Positions 8,940 to 17,997 of a stretch of DNA of 64,000 nucleotides are shown here, one piece after another. Source of the stretch: Nocardioides albertanoniae (GTDB taxonomy: Bacteria; Actinomycetota; Actinomycetes; Propionibacteriales; Nocardioidaceae). How positions within the stretch are numbered: position 1 is the stretch's first letter; each line of letters begins with the position of its first letter. Where the stretch lies: the NCBI RefSeq assembly GCF_006716315.1, contig NZ_VFOV01000001.1, positions 1,938,501 through 2,002,500 on the forward strand, written 5' to 3'. The notes beneath the pieces are model-generated. The model was not told the origin of the DNA, searched no databases, and saw only the letters and a list, made by a program, of their open reading frames with translations. Position numbers and translations under genes: made by a program.

Positions 8940-9019
8940 GCCGCCGCCTCCGTCGAGGTGAAGCAAGGATACGGAACCGGCGGCCTGAGGCCGATGGTCG
9001 CTCGCTGAGGCTCGCTCAT
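8936..9019 (-). CDS. coupled mini-ORF, copy 2 of a dispersed element (27 aa)
   Basis: A 27-codon frame beginning MSEPQRATIG and ending FTSTEAAA. Its ATG overlaps the TGA of the SDR gene and its TGA overlaps the ATG of the MaoC gene, both as ATGA. It is the most diverged copy at the DNA level and one codon shorter, yet frame and both overlaps are kept. Confidence 0.55.
   Translation of the reverse strand: MSEPQRATIGLRPPVPYPCFTSTEAAA
8937..8984 (-). repeat. MIRU-like element, copy 2: hairpin over next SD/start
   Basis: The arms GCCGCCGCCTCCGT (8940-8953) and ACGGAACCGGCGGC (8971-8984) give 12 Watson-Crick pairs, one G-U in the sense RNA and one mismatch, with a 17-base loop. The sense 3' arm contains the GGAGG of the MaoC gene and ends against its ATG. 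The arm sequence differs from the other copies on both sides together, keeping the stem. Confidence 0.6.
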
Positions 9020-9930
9020 GCTTCCGGCGTCCTTCCGCTGGTGAGCGAGTTCGCCCGGGCCTCGGCGATCATGCTCGGGAGCACCACGTCGAGCTCGTCG
9101 ACGGTCCACGGACCGTCCTTCTCCTCCGTCGGGCCGGCGACCCAGCCCTCGGCCACGCTCACGTGCCCACCGCGTACGTTGAAGACGCGGCCGGTCACCT
9201 CGCGCGCGGACGCGCCGGCCAGCCAGACCACCACCGGGGAGACGTTCTCCGGGGCGCCGGGGTTCCACTCGCCCTCGGCCACCTCGGGACGGTCGGGGTT
9301 GAGATTCTCGGTCATCCGGGTCAGCGCGGCGGGGGCGATCGCGTTGACGGTGATGCCGTAGCGGCGCAGCTCGCGGGCGGCGATGACGGTCATCGAGGCG
9401 ATGCCGGCCTTGGCGGCGCCATAGTTGATCTGGCCCGGGTTGCCGTAGATGCCCGAGGAGGAGGTGGTGTTGATGATCCGGGCGTCGACGTCCTCGCCCT
9501 TCTTGGAGAGCTCACGCCAGTGCTGGGCGGCCACGCTCATCGGGGCGAACGTGCCCCGCAGGTGCACCTTGATCACGGCGTCCCACTCGTCGATCGACAT
9601 GTTGACCAGCATCCGGTCGCGCAGGATGCCGGCGTTGTTGACCAGCACGTCGACCTTGCCCCACTCGTTGAGCGCGTCCTGGAACAGCTTCTGCGCACCC
9701 TCGGGGTCGCTGATGTCGCTGCCGTTGGCGATCGCCTCGCCGCCCAGCGCGCGCACCTCCTCGACGACCTGCTGGGCGGGGTCGTCGGCCTTGCCGGTGC
9801 CGTCGAGGCCGGCGCCGAGGTCGTTGACCACGACCGCCGCGCCGCGGCGGGCGAACTCGAGGGCGTGGGCCCGGCCGAGTCCTCGGCCGGCGCCGGTGAT
9901 GATGACGACCTGCCGGTCGGTGATTGCCAT
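9016..9930 (-). CDS. short-chain dehydrogenase, 3-hydroxyacyl-CoA dehydrogenase-like
   Basis: 304 residues. The NAD(P)-binding motif TGAGRGLG lies at residues 12-19, NNAG near 97, and the catalytic YxxxK as YGAAK near 175 with an upstream Ser pair. The insertion VNDLGAGLDGTGK after the Rossmann start is characteristic of the SDR part of peroxisomal multifunctional enzyme 2 (HSD17B4) and its bacterial relatives, which oxidise (R)-3-hydroxyacyl-CoA made by a hydratase 2. That partner is encoded directly downstream (8079-8939) through a coupling mini-ORF. The start at ATG 9930 follows GAAGGAGCAGAATC. Confidence 0.85.
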   Translation of the reverse strand: MAITDRQVVIITGAGRGLGRAHALEFARRGAAVVVNDLGAGLDGTGKADDPAQQVVEEVRALGGEAIANGSDISDPEGAQKLFQDALNEWGKVDVLVNNAGILRDRMLVNMSIDEWDAVIKVHLRGTFAPMSVAAQHWRELSKKGEDVDARIINTTSSSGIYGNPGQINYGAAKAGIASMTVIAARELRRYGITVNAIAPAALTRMTENLNPDRPEVAEGEWNPGAPENVSPVVVWLAGASAREVTGRVFNVRGGHVSVAEGWVAGPTEEKDGPWTVDELDVVLPSMIAEARANSLTSGRTPEA

Positions 9931-9954
9931 GATTCTGCTCCTTCGGGTGGTGGG

Positions 9955-11097
9955 TCAGCGCTGGTTGGTGAGGATCAGGGTCGCCGCGCTCATGAACATG
10001 CCGCCGTTGCCGAGCACCAGGCTCGTCTCGACGCCGTCGACCTGGGCCGCGGCCTCGCCGCGCAGCTGGCGTACGGACTCCTGGATCGCGAACATCCCGT
10101 ACATGCCGGTGTGCGTGTAGGACATGCCGCCGCCGTTGGTGTTCATCGGCAGACGGCCACCGGGGGAGGTGTGGCCGTCCGCGACGAACGCGCCGGACTC
10201 GCCGCGCCCGACGAAGCCCATGTCCTCGAGCCCGTAGAGAGGCACGTGGGCGAAGGCGTCGTAGATCATCAGGTGGTCGATGTCGGCATGGGAGGTGCCC
10301 GACTCCTTGAACGCCGCCTGGCTCGAGAGGGTGAACTGCCGGCAACGGGTCATGTCCTCCATCTGCGAGATCAGCGGCGAGGTGGCCGCCTCGCCCGTGC
10401 CGAGCACGTGGACCAGGGGCTTGTCGCTGCCGTGCGCCTCGGCGAACTCGCGGGAGGCGATGACCAGCGCGCCGCCGCCGTCGGTGACCAGGCAGCACAT
10501 CAGCAGGGTGAACGGGTCGGCGATCATCTTGGCGCCGAGCACCTCCTCGACGCTGATCTCATCGCGGAACATCGCCCGGGGGTTGCGGGAGGACCAGCGA
10601 CGCTGAGCCACGGCGACCTCGGCGAGCTGCTCGAGGGTGTTGTCGGTCTCGTGGAGGAACCGGCGGGCCGGCACGGTGAAGCTCGTCGGCGGTCCGACGA
10701 CGCCGTACGGCAGCTCGAACTGCGCCAGGACCGAGTCGTTGCCGCGTGGGTGCGTCGACGCGCCCACCCGGGACCGACCTGACTCACCGTGGGTCACCAG
10801 CACGACGTCGGCGTAGCCCGCCTTGATCGCGGCTGTCGCGTGGCGTACGTGGAAGAGGAAGGAGGCACCGCCGACACCGGTGCCGTCGACGTAGGTCGGG
10901 GTGATCCCGAGGGCGTGCGAGACCTGGATCGGCCCGGGGATCGAGACCGAGGCGATGCCGTCGACCTGGTCCTTGGTCAGGTTCGCGTCGGCGAGCGCGC
11001 GCCGGGCTCCCTCCACATGCAGCTCGAGCGTCGAGGTGGTGGGCAGCTTGCCGATGTCGGTCTCGGCGGCGCCCATGATGACGACGTCGCGGCTCAT
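9955..11097 (-). CDS. thiolase-fold lipid-transfer protein (Ltp2/SCP-x-like), likely aldolase-type
   Basis: 380 residues of the thiolase superfamily, closest in pattern to SCP-x/Ltp2 proteins. Where thiolases have the acyl-accepting Cys (CAS), this protein reads GVGGASF with Gly77. The C-terminal CxG cysteine is also absent (LVLGNGG), while the GGGMSYTHTG region with its His is kept. In the steroid degraders, cysteine-less Ltp2 works with a DUF35 protein as a retro-aldolase removing a short side-chain unit. A DUF35 gene lies immediately upstream, overlapping by ATGA, so aldolytic rather than thiolytic cleavage is suggested (inference). The start is ATG 11097. Confidence 0.75.
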   Translation of the reverse strand: MSRDVVIMGAAETDIGKLPTTSTLELHVEGARRALADANLTKDQVDGIASVSIPGPIQVSHALGITPTYVDGTGVGGASFLFHVRHATAAIKAGYADVVLVTHGESGRSRVGASTHPRGNDSVLAQFELPYGVVGPPTSFTVPARRFLHETDNTLEQLAEVAVAQRRWSSRNPRAMFRDEISVEEVLGAKMIADPFTLLMCCLVTDGGGALVIASREFAEAHGSDKPLVHVLGTGEAATSPLISQMEDMTRCRQFTLSSQAAFKESGTSHADIDHLMIYDAFAHVPLYGLEDMGFVGRGESGAFVADGHTSPGGRLPMNTNGGGMSYTHTGMYGMFAIQESVRQLRGEAAAQVDGVETSLVLGNGGMFMSAATLILTNQR

Positions 11098-11519
11098 GAA
11101 TCCGCCTTCGTAGGAGTGAAGACAGGCACGGCGACGCCCGTACGCTGCTCGAAACGCACCTCCACCGGCATGTCGAGCTCGAGCGCTTCGGGCTCGACAT
11201 CGACCAGGTTGGTCATCATCCGCGGGCCCTCCTCGAGCTCGACGACGGCGATCACGGTGGGCACGGGGAAGCCCGGTGCCGGTCGGTGGGAGACGACGTA
11301 GGTGTGCAGCAGACCGCGGCCCGAGCAGGTCACCCACTCGAGGTCGGTCGAGCCGCACCGGGGGCAGGAGGAGCGTGGATAGAAGAAGACCTGGTCGCAG
11401 GGTCTGCACCTCGGCAGGTCGAGCCTGCCGGCGGCGGTGGCGTCCCAGTACGGCTGGGTCTCCGGGGTCGCCCGTGGCGCGAACCGCGCCTCGGGGGACA
11501 CCTCAGGTGTCGTCGTCAT
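11094..11519 (-). CDS. DUF35 OB-fold / zinc-ribbon protein, partner of the thiolase-like enzyme
   Basis: 141 residues. An N-terminal helix (PETQPYWDATAAGRL) is followed by a zinc ribbon with two CxxC pairs (CRPCDQVFFYP then CPRCG), then an OB-fold ending TGVAVPVFTP. Such proteins bind thiolase-fold enzymes and are needed for aldol cleavage in the Ltp2-ChsH2 system. Its TGA overlaps the ATG of the thiolase-like gene, which fits a stoichiometric complex. The start at ATG 11519 overlaps the stop of the upstream metallo-hydrolase gene. Lipid-binding or CoA-channelling roles remain possible. Confidence 0.85.
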   Translation of the reverse strand: MTTTPEVSPEARFAPRATPETQPYWDATAAGRLDLPRCRPCDQVFFYPRSSCPRCGSTDLEWVTCSGRGLLHTYVVSHRPAPGFPVPTVIAVVELEEGPRMMTNLVDVEPEALELDMPVEVRFEQRTGVAVPVFTPTKADS

Positions 11520-12397
11520 CCGGTGCTGCCTTTCTCCCGCGCCCGGAGGGCACGAGTGTCGAGGTAATGGAGGATGGCCTCGACCGAGGCCCGAGCGGCC
11601 GGACGACGTTCGTCGCCGACCTTGGCGTAGACGTGGTCGGTCACCTGCTCGCGAGCCACACCGTCGGAGAGCAGCCTCTCGACCTGGTCGATCCGGCGTT
11701 GCCGGTCAGCCACCCGTGCCTTCAGGTAGGTGGTGGGCTCGCGCACCGTCGGCCCGTGCCCCGGGAGGAGGGCCCAGTCGTCGTCGACCATGTCGGCGAT
11801 CCGGCTCATCGATCCGAGCATGTCGGCGATGGTGCCGTCGGGGTGCGAGATGTAGGGGTTGAAGCGGGCCAGCACGGTGTCGCCGGTGAGCATCACCCGA
11901 CGCTCGTCGAGGGTGAAGCTGACCCCGTCGGAGGTGTGCCCGGGTGTGGTGACGGCGCGGATCTGCATGCGGCGGCCGAGGTCGAAGCGGGTCCCGTCCG
12001 GGATCTTCCCCTGCTGCACCCGTGGCCTGATGGTGGCCTGCCAGCGTTCGGCGACCGCATGGGCGGCCTGTGAGTGGTCGCCGTGGTGGTGGGTGAGCAG
12101 GACCGTCTCGAGGCGGGCGCCGGCTCCGCGCACCACCTCGTCGATGCGGTCCAGGTGGCCGGGGTCGGCCGGGCCGGGGTCGATGACCACGGCCCGACCG
12201 TCCGCGACGACGATCCAGGTGTTGGTGCCCTCGTACGTCCAGTGGTTGGCGTTCGGCGCGAGCAGGAGGTGGACGCCGCCGGTGACCTCCACCGGCTCTT
12301 CCGGGCGTGGCGGGGCCTCGCCGACGTCCCACATCGCGTCGATCCGGCACGAGTCCTCCTGGCGGTACTCGTTGTGGACGGGAGGGCGGCCGCTCAC
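11516..12397 (-). CDS. MBL-fold metallo-hydrolase (LACTB2-like)
   Basis: 293 residues from the GTG at 12397, which overlaps the stop of the substrate-binding protein gene as GTGA. The metallo-beta-lactamase metal site is THHHGDH, followed by TTPGHTSDGVSF, TGDTVL and LPGHGP, and a C-terminal winged-helix region (AREQVTDHVYAKVGD). The family hydrolyses thioesters, phosphodiesters or lactones; LACTB2-like members include nucleases and acyl hydrolases. A later ATG at 12334 (MWDVGEAP) is an alternative start. Position in a CoA-catabolic operon favours an acyl-CoA thioesterase or ester hydrolase role, but this is not shown by sequence. Confidence 0.8.
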   Translation of the reverse strand: MSGRPPVHNEYRQEDSCRIDAMWDVGEAPPRPEEPVEVTGGVHLLLAPNANHWTYEGTNTWIVVADGRAVVIDPGPADPGHLDRIDEVVRGAGARLETVLLTHHHGDHSQAAHAVAERWQATIRPRVQQGKIPDGTRFDLGRRMQIRAVTTPGHTSDGVSFTLDERRVMLTGDTVLARFNPYISHPDGTIADMLGSMSRIADMVDDDWALLPGHGPTVREPTTYLKARVADRQRRIDQVERLLSDGVAREQVTDHVYAKVGDERRPAARASVEAILHYLDTRALRAREKGSTG

Positions 12398-14043
12398 TCC
12401 TGCTCCATCCAGACGTCCTGGAGCTCGCGCGAGGAGTAGTCCGGGTGCGGGTAGTAGTCGTGCACGGTGCCGGAGTAGAGCGTCTGGGTGTCGTAGGCGT
12501 AGAGAGGCAGCGGTGTCGAGACCTTCTCCATGACGTAGCGCTCGATGTCCTGCAGCGCCTTCTCGCGCTCCGCCTCGTCGGTGATGACGCGCTGGGCGGC
12601 GACCATCTTGTCGAGCTCGGGGTCGTCGACCAGCGACCAGTTGCGGGTGCCGGTGCTGGTGTACTCCGAGGTCAGATACTCGTCGGCGGTCAGCATCGGG
12701 GTCTGCAGGCCGTACATGATGTCGTAGTTGGTCTCCGGCCAGGTCGAGCTGACGTAGGTCGCGTAGTCCTGCTGGTCGATGGTCAGCTTGATGCCGATCT
12801 TGGCGAGGTCCTCCTGGACCCACTGGGCCTCGCGCAGGATGGTCTCGCCATAGCCGTCGGTCGCGACCAGCTCGGCCGAGAAGCCGTTCGGATAGCCGGC
12901 CTCGGCCAGGAGCTTCTTGGCCTTCTCCGGGTCGTAGGCCAGCAGCTCGTCGACCTCGTCCTCGGGCAGCGCGCCGAACAGGGTCGGGCTGATCGGGCCG
13001 GTGAGAGACCCGCCCGAGCGGAGCGCCTTGATCATCCCCTCCTTGTCGATCGCGTGCGCGACCGCGCGGCGCACCTCCAGCTTGCTGAACGGGCCCTTCT
13101 GGGCGTTCATGAAGACACGGGTCTGGGTGATGCCCTTCTCCGTACGCAGCTGGAGGCCCTTGATCTGGCTGAGGAGCTGATCGACCTGGCGCTTCTCGGT
13201 GGAGAGCGAGGAGATCATGTCGAGCTTGCCGCTGCGCAGGGCGGCGATCTGTGCCTGCGCGTCGGGGAGCACGGTGGTCTGGATGCCGTCGAGGTGGGGG
13301 AGCCCCTCGACGAAGTAGTCGGGGTTCTTCTCCATCACGCGCTCCTGGTCGCGCTTCCAGCTCTTCAGCATGAACGGACCGGTGCCGATCGCGTCCTCGG
13401 CCAGGTTGAACTCGCCCTTGGTGCCCTCGCAGGGCAGGATCGCCATGAACGGGTTGGCCATCGTCTGGTCGAAGGCCGTGTTCGCCGACCTGAGCGTGAA
13501 GACCACGGTGTAGGGGTCGGGCGTCTCCAGCTTGGTCACGCCGGAGACCAGGCCGAGCTGGTGCCCGGGGAGGGTCTTGATCCGGTCGACGGTGCACTTG
13601 ACGTCGGCCGAGGTGAGCTCGCGGCCGTTGACCGGCGGCTTGTTGTGGAACTTCACGCCCTTGCGGAGGTTGAAGGTCCAGGTCTTCAGATCCTCCGACT
13701 TCGACCACTTCTCGGCCAGGTCGCCCTCGAGCTCGCTCGAACCGTAGGCGATGTCCTTCCCGGTCTTGGGGGCGACCAGGCGGCTGTAGACGGTTCCGAC
13801 CGCGACGTGGGTCATGTAGGACGCCTCCTTCTGGATGTCCAGCGAAGGAGCGTCGGCGGTGGCCGCCGTGTGCAGGATGCCGCCGTCCTGAGGTGGGCCG
13901 GCATCTTCGATGATCTTGCCTTTCTCGGAGCTTGCCTCACCCGCGCTGGAGCAGGCTGCGGTCAGGGCGAGGCAGGCGGCGGCGACGGCTGCGCCGGCGG
14001 CGCGTGTCCGGGGTCGTCTGAGGCGACGGTTGGGATGTGACAT
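12394..14043 (-). CDS. Opp-type ABC substrate-binding lipoprotein (family 5)
   Basis: 549 residues. A twin-arginine-rich signal region RRLRRPRTR is followed by a hydrophobic core and the lipobox LTAAC near residue 31, then a solute-binding family 5 domain (AEKWSKSEDLKTWTFNLRKG is the usual family motif). It should capture a peptide-like or other bulky ligand outside the membrane. AAGGAG stands 6 bases before ATG 14043 and 3 bases before a GTG at 14046, so the ATG is preferred. Genes for two permeases and two ATPases lie upstream. Catabolic neighbours suggest the ligand is an acyl- or carboxylate-containing compound rather than a nutrient peptide (inference). Confidence 0.85.
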   Translation of the reverse strand: MSHPNRRLRRPRTRAAGAAVAAACLALTAACSSAGEASSEKGKIIEDAGPPQDGGILHTAATADAPSLDIQKEASYMTHVAVGTVYSRLVAPKTGKDIAYGSSELEGDLAEKWSKSEDLKTWTFNLRKGVKFHNKPPVNGRELTSADVKCTVDRIKTLPGHQLGLVSGVTKLETPDPYTVVFTLRSANTAFDQTMANPFMAILPCEGTKGEFNLAEDAIGTGPFMLKSWKRDQERVMEKNPDYFVEGLPHLDGIQTTVLPDAQAQIAALRSGKLDMISSLSTEKRQVDQLLSQIKGLQLRTEKGITQTRVFMNAQKGPFSKLEVRRAVAHAIDKEGMIKALRSGGSLTGPISPTLFGALPEDEVDELLAYDPEKAKKLLAEAGYPNGFSAELVATDGYGETILREAQWVQEDLAKIGIKLTIDQQDYATYVSSTWPETNYDIMYGLQTPMLTADEYLTSEYTSTGTRNWSLVDDPELDKMVAAQRVITDEAEREKALQDIERYVMEKVSTPLPLYAYDTQTLYSGTVHDYYPHPDYSSRELQDVWMEQE

Positions 14044-14067
14044 CACGGACTCCTTGATTGAGTTGAC

Positions 14068-14955
14068 CTAGCGACGTTGCTTGGGATCGAGGAAGTCACG
14101 CATGGCGTCACCGAGCAGGTTGAACGCCAGGACGGACATGGAGAGGATCAGACCCGGGATGACGGTCATCCACGGGGCGATCTCGAGCTGGCTGCGGCCC
14201 TCGCTCAGCATCCGGCCCCACGAGGGTGTGGGCGGCGGGGTGCCGATGCCCAGGAAGCTGAGGGCGGACTCGGCGATCAGGATGACCGCGAAGAGCAGCG
14301 AGCCCATCACGAACAGCGGTGCCATCAGGTTGGGCAGCCCGTAGCGGATCAGGATCCGCGGGGTGCTGCACCCGACGGAGCGGGCGGCCTCGACGTACGG
14401 CTCCTCGCGGATGCGGAGCATCTCGCCGCGTGCCACGCGGTTGATCGACGGGATCACCAGCAGGCTCAGGGCGATCACGGTGTTGCGTACGCTCGGACCG
14501 AGCAGGGCGGCGACGAACAGCAGCAGCACGATCGAGGGCACCGCCATCAGCGCGTCCATGACGCGCTGCAGGATGGAGTCGACCCAGGTGCCGCCGAAAT
14601 AGCCCGAGACGACGCCGATGACGAGCCCGATCGCCCCGCCGAGAGCCAGCGTGGCCACCGCGATCAGCAGCGAGGTGCGGGCACCGTAGAGCGAGCGGCT
14701 CAGCACGTCTCGGCCGAGCTCGTCGGTGCCGGCGATGTGGCCGCCGACCCCCGGTGCGGTCAGGAAGTTGACGCGGTCCTGCGCGAGCGGGTCGTAGGGG
14801 GCGATCCAGGGTGCCAGCGCCGCCACCGCGACGAAGAGCGTGATCAGGAAGAGGGCGATCGCTCCGAGCGGTTGCTCCTTGGCGAAGCGGCGCAGGCCGG
14901 TGCGGGTCGTGGGGCGACGGGCGGCCCCTGCCGCCCCGGGGATCGCGATGCTCAT
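14068..14955 (-). CDS. ABC transporter permease, DppC/OppC type
   Basis: 295 residues. A cytoplasmic N-terminus is followed by about six membrane helices and the family motif GTDELGRDVLSRSLYGARTS near residue 75, with the EAA loop VEAARSVGCSTPRILIRY near 190. It pairs with the DppB-type permease upstream to form the membrane channel. Its ATG at 14955 overlaps the TGA of that gene (ATGA), indicating coupled synthesis. Confidence 0.9.
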   Translation of the reverse strand: MSIAIPGAAGAARRPTTRTGLRRFAKEQPLGAIALFLITLFVAVAALAPWIAPYDPLAQDRVNFLTAPGVGGHIAGTDELGRDVLSRSLYGARTSLLIAVATLALGGAIGLVIGVVSGYFGGTWVDSILQRVMDALMAVPSIVLLLFVAALLGPSVRNTVIALSLLVIPSINRVARGEMLRIREEPYVEAARSVGCSTPRILIRYGLPNLMAPLFVMGSLLFAVILIAESALSFLGIGTPPPTPSWGRMLSEGRSQLEIAPWMTVIPGLILSMSVLAFNLLGDAMRDFLDPKQRR

Positions 14956-15914
14956 GCGGAGGCTCCTTCGTAGCGGATCCGCGGGTCGATGACCGCGTAG
15001 AGCAGGTCGACCGCGACGTTGACGAGGATGACGATGGCGCCGTAGAAGATGACGCAGCCGAGGATGACGGGATAGTCGCGTTGCCCGACGGCCTCGAAGA
15101 TGAGGGAGCCCATCCCCGGGATGGCGAAGATCCGCTCGAGGATCACGGTGCCGCCGAGGATGTGGCCGACCTGCAGGCCGAGCACGGTGAAGACCGGGAT
15201 CAGCGAGTTGCGGCCGGCGTGCTTGAGCACGACCACCCCTTCGGAGGCCCCACGGGAACGGATGGTGCGGATGAAGTTGGAGCCGAGCACCTCCAGCAGC
15301 GAGGAGCGCAGCATCCGGGCGATGCTCGCCATCGTCGCGGCGCCCAGGGCGATCGCCGGGAGCATCATGTGGACGAGGTTCTGCCCGAGGTTCTCGGTGG
15401 GGCTCTGGTAGACCAGCGGTGGCGACCAGCCCAGCCAGATCGCCAGGAAGGTGATCAGGAGCAGCGCCAGGAAGAAGTTGGGCAGCGACATCCCGATCAC
15501 CGCGAGGAAGCGCATCACGTTGTCGACGACGCTGTGGTGACGGATCGCCGAGAGCATCCCGAACGGCACACCCAGCAGGGCCCCGAAGAGGATGGCCAGC
15601 AGCCCGAGCTCGAGGGTGGCCGGCAGCCGTTCGAGGATCTTCGTGGTGACCGGGCGCTCGTCGTCGAAGGAGGTGCCCAGGTCGCCCTGGACCAGCCCGC
15701 CCACGAAGTGGCCGAACTGGGTCAGGATCGGTTTGTCGAGGCCGAGCTCGGCGGTGCGCTGGTCGATCTGCGCCTGGGTGACACCTGGAGCGTCGGCCAG
15801 CTGGAGCCGCACCGCGTCGCCGGGGATCAGACGGACGATGAGGAAGACCAGGACCGCGACGAGTGCCAGCACGAGGAGGCCGTAGGTCAGGCGTCGTCCT
15901 GCGTAGAGAAGCAT
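14952..15914 (-). CDS. ABC transporter permease, DppB/OppB type
   Basis: 320 residues. It starts MLLYAGRRLTYGLLVLALV, with the DppB landmark IVRLIPGDAVRLQL near residue 30 and an EAA loop IRTIRSRGASEGVVVLKHA near 205. Six membrane helices are expected. The frame remains open upstream, but ATG 15914 gives the usual family N-terminus. It lies 4 bases after the upstream ATPase gene and overlaps the downstream DppC gene. Confidence 0.9.
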   Translation of the reverse strand: MLLYAGRRLTYGLLVLALVAVLVFLIVRLIPGDAVRLQLADAPGVTQAQIDQRTAELGLDKPILTQFGHFVGGLVQGDLGTSFDDERPVTTKILERLPATLELGLLAILFGALLGVPFGMLSAIRHHSVVDNVMRFLAVIGMSLPNFFLALLLITFLAIWLGWSPPLVYQSPTENLGQNLVHMMLPAIALGAATMASIARMLRSSLLEVLGSNFIRTIRSRGASEGVVVLKHAGRNSLIPVFTVLGLQVGHILGGTVILERIFAIPGMGSLIFEAVGQRDYPVILGCVIFYGAIVILVNVAVDLLYAVIDPRIRYEGASA

Positions 15915-15918
15915 GCGA

Positions 15919-16920
15919 TCACCTCGCGGGAGTGGGGTCGAAGAGGTGGCAGGCGACGCTGTGCGCGTCCGCCGCGCTGCCGATGGACAGCAGCTGCGGC
16001 TCGTCGCGGTCGCAGCCGTCGATGCTCTGGCCGCAGCGTGGGTGGAACCGGCAGCCCGACGGTGGCCGGCGCGGGCTGGGGATCTCACCGGCCAGCGGCG
16101 TACGCAGCTGGTGGTGGGCGTCGGGGGAGGGGATCGACTCCATCAGCGCCTGTGAGTAGGGGTGCTTCGGCCGTTCGCTGATGTCGTCGGCGTGGGCGAC
16201 CTCCGCGAGCTTGCCGAGGTACATCACGCAGACGCGGTCGGAGATGTAGCGCACCACGTTGAGGTCGTGGGCGATGAAGAGGTAGGAGAGCCCGAGCTCG
16301 CGCTGGACCTCCTTGAGCAGGTTGAGCACCTGTGCCTGCACGGAGACGTCGAGGGCGCTGACCGCCTCGTCGCAGACGATGAGGTCGGGGTCGGTGGCGA
16401 GCGATCGCGCGATCCCGATCCGCTGCGCCTGGCCGCCCGAGAACTGGTGCGGGTAGCGCTCCAGGGCGTAGGAGGGCAGGCCGACCAGGTCGAGCAGCTC
16501 CTTGGCGCGCTTCGTGCGGCTCTCCCGCTCACCGATGCCGTGCACCACCATGGGCTCGGTCAGGATCTGCTCGATCGTCATCCGGGGGTTGAACGAGCTC
16601 ACCGGATCCTGGAAGACGAGCTGCATCCGCTTGCGGAGCTGGGTCAGCCTGCTCTTCGAGAGCTGGGCGATGTCTTCTCCGTCGAAGGTGACCGAGCCGC
16701 TGGTCGGCTCGATCAGGCGCAGGATCAGACGCCCGAGCGTCGACTTTCCCGATCCGGACTCGCCGACCAGGCCGAGGGTCTCACCACGCCTGATGGTCAG
16801 GGAGACACCGTCGACGGCGCGTACGGGCGGGCTGTTGGGGGTGAAGAGGCCCTTGCCGCCGCCGAAGTGCTTGACGAGGTCGCGTGCCTCGACGAGGGGT
16901 GCTGCGTCGGGGACGATCAT
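15919..16920 (-). CDS. oligopeptide-type ABC ATPase (DppF-like)
   Basis: 333 residues. Walker [10 protein letters not shown] near residue 60, signature LSGG-equivalent [16 protein letters not shown] near 160, Walker [13 protein letters not shown] near 185, and the C-terminal Opp extension with cysteines ([19 protein letters not shown]) that in Dpp/Opp ATPases can hold an Fe-S cluster. It energises import through the adjacent permeases. The start at ATG 16920 overlaps the end of the other ATPase gene. Confidence 0.9.
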   Translation of the reverse strand: MIVPDAAPLVEARDLVKHFGGGKGLFTPNSPPVRAVDGVSLTIRRGETLGLVGESGSGKSTLGRLILRLIEPTSGSVTFDGEDIAQLSKSRLTQLRKRMQLVFQDPVSSFNPRMTIEQILTEPMVVHGIGERESRTKRAKELLDLVGLPSYALERYPHQFSGGQAQRIGIARSLATDPDLIVCDEAVSALDVSVQAQVLNLLKEVQRELGLSYLFIAHDLNVVRYISDRVCVMYLGKLAEVAHADDISERPKHPYSQALMESIPSPDAHHQLRTPLAGEIPSPRRPPSGCRFHPRCGQSIDGCDRDEPQLLSIGSAADAHSVACHLFDPTPAR

Positions 16921-17936
16921 CGGGCCACCTCCGCCATCGCCATGTCGGACCCGTGCGCCTCGTCGGGCCGCCAGCAGCGCACCTGGCGCCCGGCGATCTC
17001 GCGGAGCGGTTGGGGTGACTCGCACTCGGGCCCGGCCACCGAGCATCGGGTGGAGAACCGGCAGCCGCTCGGCATCTCGTCGAGGGGCGGTACGGCGCCC
17101 GGGATGGCCGGCATCGGCCGGTCCCGCGGGGTGTCACGGCGAGGGATCGCGTCGAGCAGCGCCTCGGTGTAGGGGTGCTGCGGGTCGTCGAGGATCTCGT
17201 CGGCGGTGCCGGTCTCGACGACCTGACCCGCGTAGAAGACGACCACCCGGTCGGCCATCTCGGCGACCACGCCCATGTCGTGGGTGATCAGCATCAGCCC
17301 GACACCGGTGCGCTCCTGGAGATCGTGGATCAGGGAGAGCACCTGGGCCTCGACGGTGACGTCGAGGGCCGTGGTCGGCTCGTCGGCGATCAGCAGGCGA
17401 GGGTCGCACGCCAGCGCGCTGGCGATCATGACGCGCTGCCGCTGACCGCCCGAGAGCTGGTGCGGGTAGGCCTTGACCTTCGCCTCGGGCTCGGGGATGC
17501 CGACCAGGTCGAGCAGCTCCACAGCGCGCTCGCGGGCCTCCCGCTTGGTGACGTCGTGGTGGATCCGGTAGGCCTCGACGAGCTGGTGCCCGATCGTGAA
17601 GAGCGGGTCGAGAGAGGTCATCGGGTCCTGGAAGATCGCCGAGATGTCGTTGCCGCGTACGGTGCGCATGTCGCGGTTGCTGGCGCCGGTGATGTCCGTG
17701 CCGTCCCAGGTGATCGTGCCGCCGCTGATCCGGCCGTTGCCGAGCAGCCCCAGCACGGCGAGCGCCGTGACACTCTTGCCCGAGCCGGACTCGCCGACGA
17801 CGGCGACGGTCTCGCCCGCATCGATCCACAGGTCGACGGCGTTGAGCGCCTCGACCGTGCCGTCGCCGGTGCGAAACTCCACGTGGAGGTCCTCGACGCG
17901 CAGCAGCGGCTCCGCGGACCCGGTTGGTGCTCTCAT
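16917..17936 (-). CDS. oligopeptide-type ABC ATPase (DppD-like), first gene of the operon
   Basis: 339 residues. Walker [10 protein letters not shown] near residue 48, ABC signature [16 protein letters not shown] near 160, Walker [13 protein letters not shown] near 185, and the Opp C-terminal Cys-rich extension [17 protein letters not shown] 17936 is preceded by GGGAGGG with a 6-base spacer. This is the first gene of the long minus-strand operon running to 8079; a CTAGAAT double operator lies about 60 bp upstream. Confidence 0.9.
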   Translation of the reverse strand: MRAPTGSAEPLLRVEDLHVEFRTGDGTVEALNAVDLWIDAGETVAVVGESGSGKSVTALAVLGLLGNGRISGGTITWDGTDITGASNRDMRTVRGNDISAIFQDPMTSLDPLFTIGHQLVEAYRIHHDVTKREARERAVELLDLVGIPEPEAKVKAYPHQLSGGQRQRVMIASALACDPRLLIADEPTTALDVTVEAQVLSLIHDLQERTGVGLMLITHDMGVVAEMADRVVVFYAGQVVETGTADEILDDPQHPYTEALLDAIPRRDTPRDRPMPAIPGAVPPLDEMPSGCRFSTRCSVAGPECESPQPLREIAGRQVRCWRPDEAHGSDMAMAEVAR

Positions 17937-17997
17937 GTCGGACCCTCCCGTTTCGTCCCTCGCGACCCGTGCCGGCCGCAGATGTTGGTGGCTCAAT

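Noticed and set aside
11094..11140. DUF35/thiolase junction considered as a fifth mini-ORF element (similar FTPTKADS ending before ATGA)
   Set aside because: The sequence is the normal OB-fold C-terminus, there is no separate mini-ORF and no hairpin over the next start.
14952..14980. DppB/DppC junction with CTACGAAGGAGCC before ATGAGC considered as an element
   Set aside because: Ordinary Shine-Dalgarno inside the upstream gene's last codons; no mini-ORF or inverted repeat.
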